NCBI GenBank assembly: GCA_945906715.1
Contig: CAMDRK010000067.1
Coordinates: forward strand, 1 to 11,063
DNA: 11,063 nucleotides
Direction: 5' to 3'
Origin: Nitrospira lenta
Lineage (GTDB): Bacteria > Nitrospirota > Nitrospiria > Nitrospirales > Nitrospiraceae
Both the position numbers and the translations under genes were made by a program. Below are positions 8,033 through 11,063 of this stretch, in pieces. The notes below the pieces were generated by a model. The model worked only from the letters and a program-made list of their open reading frames with translations. It searched no databases and was not told where the DNA came from. Numbering within the stretch: the first letter of the stretch is position 1; each line of letters begins with the position of its first letter.

Positions 8033-9616
8033 ATGGATGTCCACGCACTACAACAGATCGTTCACGGAACGCGAGATGCTCGACGCAAGCAGACCCTTCC
8101 CAAGTTCTCTCCGGCGGATCGCGACCAACTGATCCACAAATATCATCCGGATTATCGTGAGCGGGCCTATCGGCCGATCCGTTTCGGTCCCAATGGTGGG
8201 GATAAGACGGTCGTTGAGCTGGCATCACTGCTGGAGGGCGACAGTTCCATTGCAGACGAGTTCGATCTGACGGCCGATTACACGACCGATGTCCTGGTGG
8301 TGGGTGGTGGGGGGGCCGGCTGTGCGGCGGCGCTCCATGCCCATACGTCCGGCGCCAAGGTTATTCTGGCGACGAAGCTCCGTCTCGGCGACTCCAACAG
8401 CGTGATGGCTCAAGGGGGCATGCAGATTTCGGTCGCGCCAGGGGACTCACCTGTGACGCATTTTGTGGATACGCTGAAGGGCGGCCACATGCAGAACGAC
8501 CATCAACTGCTCAAGGTGATGGTCGAGGAAGGCCCCTCGATTGCGAAGTGGCTGTTGAGCCTGGGTGTGCTGTTCGATCGTGATGGGGACGGCAACCTCC
8601 ATGTGAAGAAAGGCGGCGGCAGTTCAAAACCTCGCCTCCTGACCTGTTCTGACTATACAGGCCTTGAAATCATGCGCGTGCTCAAGGACGAGGTATTGAA
8701 TCAGAACATTCAGTTACTCGAGTTCTGCGCTGCGGTTGAGCTGACGAGCGATGAGAAGGGCAACTGCACCGGCGCCATCTTCAAAGATCTCGATAACCAC
8801 CGCCACGTCGTTGTCGCAGCCAAGTCCGTCATCCTGGCGACCGGCGGGATCGGACGGCTCCACATTCAGGGATTCCCAACCAGCAATCACTATGGCGCCA
8901 CCGGCGATGGGCTCTGCCTGGCCTATCGACTGGGCGCCAAGCTTACGCAGATCGACACGTTCCAGTATCACCCGTCAGGCGCGGTCTATCCCGAACAGCT
9001 CATCGGGGCGCTGGTGACGGAGGGGATCAGATCCGAAGGTGGACATTTGGTCAATGCGAAGGGTGAACGGTTCGTCAACGAATTGGATACCCGCGATGTT
9101 GTGTCCTCCTCGATCATCCGGGAGTGTGAAGAGGGGCGCGGTATCCGCACGATGTCCGGGCGCGTTGGCGTCTGGCTCGATACCCCGCTGCTCGATGCCG
9201 AACATGGTCCCGGCACGCTGGAAAAGCATTTCCCTGCGATGATGCTGCAGTTCGACCGATTCGGCATCGATATCAGCAAAGATCCGGTCTTGATCTACCC
9301 GACGTTGCATTACCAGAACGGCGGAGTGAAGATCGATACCAATTCAGAAACCAATGTGCACAATCTCTTCGTCGCGGGCGAAGCGTCCGGCGGATTGCAC
9401 GGACGAAACCGATTGATGGGGAATTCCCTCCTCGACCTGATGGTCTTTGGAAAGCGATCCGGGCTGACGGCTGCGGTTCGTGCCGCCGCCATGCCGCAAG
9501 GGAAGTTGACAGTCGGGCATCTGAAGGGATTCCGTGCCGAGGCCAAGAAACACGGCAGTTCGAACGGAATCGTGTCACCGATGATCCTGCCGGCGTATAC
9601 GAGAAAAGAAAGTTAG
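8033..9616 (+). CDS. frdA: Fumarate reductase/succinate dehydrogenase-family flavoprotein subunit
   Basis: FAD-binding catalytic subunit; in this operon it most likely reduces fumarate to succinate. 527 residues. The Rossmann motif VVGGGGAG is at about 89-96, after an unusual N-terminal extension of about 85 residues. Catalytic residues of the family are present: His313 in QYHPSG, Arg354 in TRDVVS, His426 in LHYQNGG and Arg460 in GRNRLMGNSLLD. At the FAD-linking position the family SHTV motif reads SNSV, with Asn122 instead of His, so FAD should be non-covalent. Only 67 residues follow Arg460, whereas E. coli FrdA has over 200, so most of the C-terminal helical domain is missing. An in-frame TGA at 8018-8020 excludes an upstream ATG, GTG or TTG start, yet no Shine-Dalgarno precedes ATG 8033. 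L-aspartate oxidase is a relative, but pairing with the Fe-S subunit and the operon context argue for fumarate reductase. Confidence 0.85.
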   Translation: MDVHALQQIVHGTRDARRKQTLPKFSPADRDQLIHKYHPDYRERAYRPIRFGPNGGDKTVVELASLLEGDSSIADEFDLTADYTTDVLVVGGGGAGCAAALHAHTSGAKVILATKLRLGDSNSVMAQGGMQISVAPGDSPVTHFVDTLKGGHMQNDHQLLKVMVEEGPSIAKWLLSLGVLFDRDGDGNLHVKKGGGSSKPRLLTCSDYTGLEIMRVLKDEVLNQNIQLLEFCAAVELTSDEKGNCTGAIFKDLDNHRHVVVAAKSVILATGGIGRLHIQGFPTSNHYGATGDGLCLAYRLGAKLTQIDTFQYHPSGAVYPEQLIGALVTEGIRSEGGHLVNAKGERFVNELDTRDVVSSSIIRECEEGRGIRTMSGRVGVWLDTPLLDAEHGPGTLEKHFPAMMLQFDRFGIDISKDPVLIYPTLHYQNGGVKIDTNSETNVHNLFVAGEASGGLHGRNRLMGNSLLDLMVFGKRSGLTAAVRAAAMPQGKLTVGHLKGFRAEAKKHGSSNGIVSPMILPAYTRKES

Positions 9617-9686
9617 TGCTGAGTTCTGAGCGGGAAGACTTCTTCACTTACTCAGCACTCAGGACTTAGCCCTCAGCACTCAAGTG
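9615..9686. repeat. Intergenic inverted heptamer array, flavoprotein-sucC spacer
   Basis: The left array starts inside the flavoprotein stop codon: AGTGCTG (9615), AGTTCTG (9622), AGCGGGA (9629). The right array keeps the 7-nt phase: TCAGCAC (9652), TCAGGAC (9659), TTAGCCC (9666), TCAGCAC (9673), TCAAGTG (9680). AGTGCTGAG (9615-9623) is complementary to both 9651-9659 and 9672-9680. The sucC ribosome binding site follows directly at 9689-9695. Confidence 0.85.
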
Positions 9687-9700
9687 ACAAAGGAGCGACG

Positions 9701-10879
9701 ATGAACGTTCATGAGTTTCAGGCGAAGCAGCTGTTCGGGCAATTCGGGATTCCGGTTCCGCGCGGGAAAGAGATTACTTCACCCGAAGCAGGAGCGGCAT
9801 GGGCCGCTGAACTGAATACTCCGGTCTTTGTCGTCAAGGCGCAGATCCACGCAGGAGGCCGAGGCAAGGCCGGCGGCGTCAAGATTACGAAAGACAAGGC
9901 AGCCGTTCCCGGCCTGGTCAAGGAACTGATCGGCAAGACCCTCGTCACCCACCAGACCGGTCCCAAGGGGCGGGAAGTGCGGCGGTTGCTGATCGAAGAA
10001 GGGGCTGCGATTGCCAAGGAATTGTATGTAAGCCTCCTCGTAGATCGTGATAGCGGATGGCCCGTGTTTATCGCCAGCACCGAGGGCGGGATGGAGATTG
10101 AAGAAGTTGCCGCCCACAAGCCGGAGAAGATCATCCGGGAGGCAATCGACCCGGCTGTTGGATTTCAATCGTATAACGGACGAAACGCCGCCTTTGCGCT
10201 CGGGCTTCCTGCCATGGAACCGGCCGTCGTGACTCCCTTCATCCAGATGCTCGGGAACCTCTATCGCCTGTTTATGGAAAAGAATGCGGCGATGGTCGAG
10301 ATCAATCCTCTGGTCATCACCAGTGACAAGAAACTCATTGCACTGGACGGCAAGGTCTCGTTCGACGACAACGCACTGTTCCGGCATGCCGATGTGCAGC
10401 AGATGCGTGATCTCAACGAAGAAGATCCGCTCGAGATCGAAGCGGGAGAAAGCAATCTGAACTACATCAAGCTCGATGGGAACATCGCCTGCATGGTGAA
10501 CGGCGCAGGTCTCGCCATGGCGACGATGGACGTCATCAAGCTGGCCGGCAGCGAGCCGGCGAACTTCCTGGATGTCGGCGGCGGCGCGACGAAAGAAACA
10601 GTGGCGGCCGGATTCCGGATTCTACTGAAAGATCCGAACGTGAAGGGCATCTTCATCAACATCTTCGGTGGGATCGTTCGCTGTGAGCGGATTGCCCATG
10701 GCGTCATCGAAGCAGCCAAGGAAGTGAAGATCAATGTGCCGTTGGTCGTCAGACTACAGGGGACGAATGCTGATGAAGGCCGTAAGCTGTTGGCAGAGTC
10801 GGGCCTGAAGTTGGAAGTGGCGAATGATTTGTGGGAGGCGGCGCAAAAAATTGTGAAGTTGACTGGAAAAGCGGCATGA
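9701..10879 (+). CDS. sucC: Succinyl-CoA synthetase (ADP-forming) beta subunit
   Basis: Beta subunit of succinyl-CoA synthetase, which in the rTCA direction makes succinyl-CoA from succinate, CoA and a nucleoside triphosphate, feeding 2-oxoglutarate:ferredoxin oxidoreductase. 392 residues against 388 in E. coli. The N-terminal MNVHEFQAKQLF and the KAQIHAGGRGKAGGVK segment (about residues 45-60) are the family ATP-grasp signatures. Mg-nucleotide ligands are Glu200 and Asn202 in EINPLVIT and Asp216 in LDGK. The C-terminal CoA-ligase domain has NGAGLAMATMD near 266, NFLDVGGGATKE near 287 and NIFGGIVRC near 320. Start ATG 9701 has AAAGGAG at 9689-9695, 5 nt upstream. The catalytic phosphohistidine lies in the alpha subunit (sucD), which is not in the window; no start for it appears in the 184 nt downstream. 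Nucleotide preference (ATP or GTP) cannot be read with certainty. Confidence 0.97.
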   Translation: MNVHEFQAKQLFGQFGIPVPRGKEITSPEAGAAWAAELNTPVFVVKAQIHAGGRGKAGGVKITKDKAAVPGLVKELIGKTLVTHQTGPKGREVRRLLIEEGAAIAKELYVSLLVDRDSGWPVFIASTEGGMEIEEVAAHKPEKIIREAIDPAVGFQSYNGRNAAFALGLPAMEPAVVTPFIQMLGNLYRLFMEKNAAMVEINPLVITSDKKLIALDGKVSFDDNALFRHADVQQMRDLNEEDPLEIEAGESNLNYIKLDGNIACMVNGAGLAMATMDVIKLAGSEPANFLDVGGGATKETVAAGFRILLKDPNVKGIFINIFGGIVRCERIAHGVIEAAKEVKINVPLVVRLQGTNADEGRKLLAESGLKLEVANDLWEAAQKIVKLTGKAA

Positions 10880-10884
10880 AGAGT

Positions 10885-10984
10885 GGGGAGCGACAGGGTT
10901 AAGTCCCTTTTGCTCCCGGAGCGCGCACGATCAGAATGTGCTCGCTCGACGGCCGCAGTCAGGGCCTCAACCCTGTCGCTCCCC
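10885..10984. repeat. Long nested palindrome downstream of sucC
   Basis: GGGGAGCGACAGGGTT (10885-10900) is perfectly complementary to 10969-10984 (16 bp). Nested inside, GAGCGCGCAC (10919-10928) pairs with 10938-10947 at 9 of 10 positions around a 9-nt loop. The left arm can also pair locally: 10886-10898 matches the complement of 10905-10917 at 11 of 13 positions. The two pairings of the left arm are mutually exclusive. There is no 7-nt period here. Only a short T4 run follows (10993-10996), some 8 nt after the stem, so a classical intrinsic terminator is doubtful. Together with 10985-11063 this leaves the last 184 nt of the window without a recognisable gene. Confidence 0.8.
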
Positions 10985-11041
10985 CGGGGAACTTTTCCAG
11001 CCATGAGGGAGTGAGTGGAAGAAAGAAGAGGAAGAGTGGAG

Positions 11042-11063
11042 GCACAGGGTTGATCCCCTGTGC
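11042..11063. repeat. Short perfect hairpin at the right edge
   Basis: GCACAGGG (11042-11049) pairs with CCCTGTGC (11056-11063) around a 6-nt loop. The core ACAGGGTT followed by a CCC run also occurs at 10893-10907 in the preceding palindrome, so this may be the start of a second, related element cut by the window edge. It is preceded by a purine-rich stretch (11005-11042). Confidence 0.55.

Noticed and set aside
8033..9616. Flavoprotein as L-aspartate oxidase (NadB)
   Set aside because: NadB normally acts without an Fe-S partner; here a dedicated Fe-S subunit is adjacent and the genes lie in an rTCA operon. Not fully excluded by sequence alone.

Overview
The window is a single co-directional (+ strand) block of seven central-carbon genes. 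Together they read as the core of a reductive TCA (rTCA) cycle operon for autotrophic CO2 fixation. In order they are: the 3' part of aclB (ATP-citrate lyase, ATP-grasp/CoA-ligase subunit), aclA (the CoA-ligase plus citrate-synthase-like subunit), a mitochondrial-type aconitase, a monomeric NADP-dependent isocitrate dehydrogenase, an iron-sulfur subunit and a flavoprotein subunit of a fumarate reductase/succinate dehydrogenase-family enzyme, and sucC (succinyl-CoA synthetase beta). The split AclA/AclB citrate lyase, the moderately GC-rich DNA, the strong Shine-Dalgarno sequences and the gene order suggest a Nitrospira-like nitrite oxidiser (Nitrospirota). That assignment is inference from gene content; no marker gene in the window proves it.

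Layout: 1-634 aclB (5' end outside the window); 727-2547 aclA; 2636-4882 aconitase; 4907-7138 idh; 7225-7935 Fe-S subunit; 8033-9616 flavoprotein; 9701-10879 sucC; 10880-11063 a gene-free tail rich in inverted repeats. Run in the reductive direction, fumarate reductase makes succinate, succinyl-CoA synthetase makes succinyl-CoA, and a 2-oxoglutarate:ferredoxin oxidoreductase (not in the window) makes 2-oxoglutarate. IDH then carboxylates 2-oxoglutarate to isocitrate, aconitase gives citrate, and AclAB cleaves citrate to acetyl-CoA and oxaloacetate. Malate dehydrogenase, fumarase and sucD are also not in the window. Catalytic residues of AclA, aconitase, IDH and the flavoprotein could all be located and are intact.

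Two things stand out. (1) Five of the six spacers between genes hold the same kind of element: two arrays of degenerate 7-nt units in inverted orientation, able to fold into hairpins with several alternative registers. The unit sequence differs between spacers (GTGCTGA/TCAGCAC in three, GGGTAAG/TTACCCC in one, GTCAANN/TTGACGA in one), but the 7-nt phase is strict. The one spacer without an element is only 24 nt. (2) The fumarate reductase pair looks atypical. The flavoprotein has Asn where SDH/FRD carry the FAD-linking His, has an N-terminal extension of about 85 residues, and lacks most of the C-terminal domain. The Fe-S subunit carries two complete CX2CX2CX3C motifs instead of the 4Fe-4S/3Fe-4S pattern of quinone-linked enzymes. 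No membrane anchor gene is present. This suggests a soluble, non-quinone enzyme.

I saw no tRNA, rRNA, CRISPR array, transposase or clear promoter. All genes are probably transcribed from a promoter upstream of the window.
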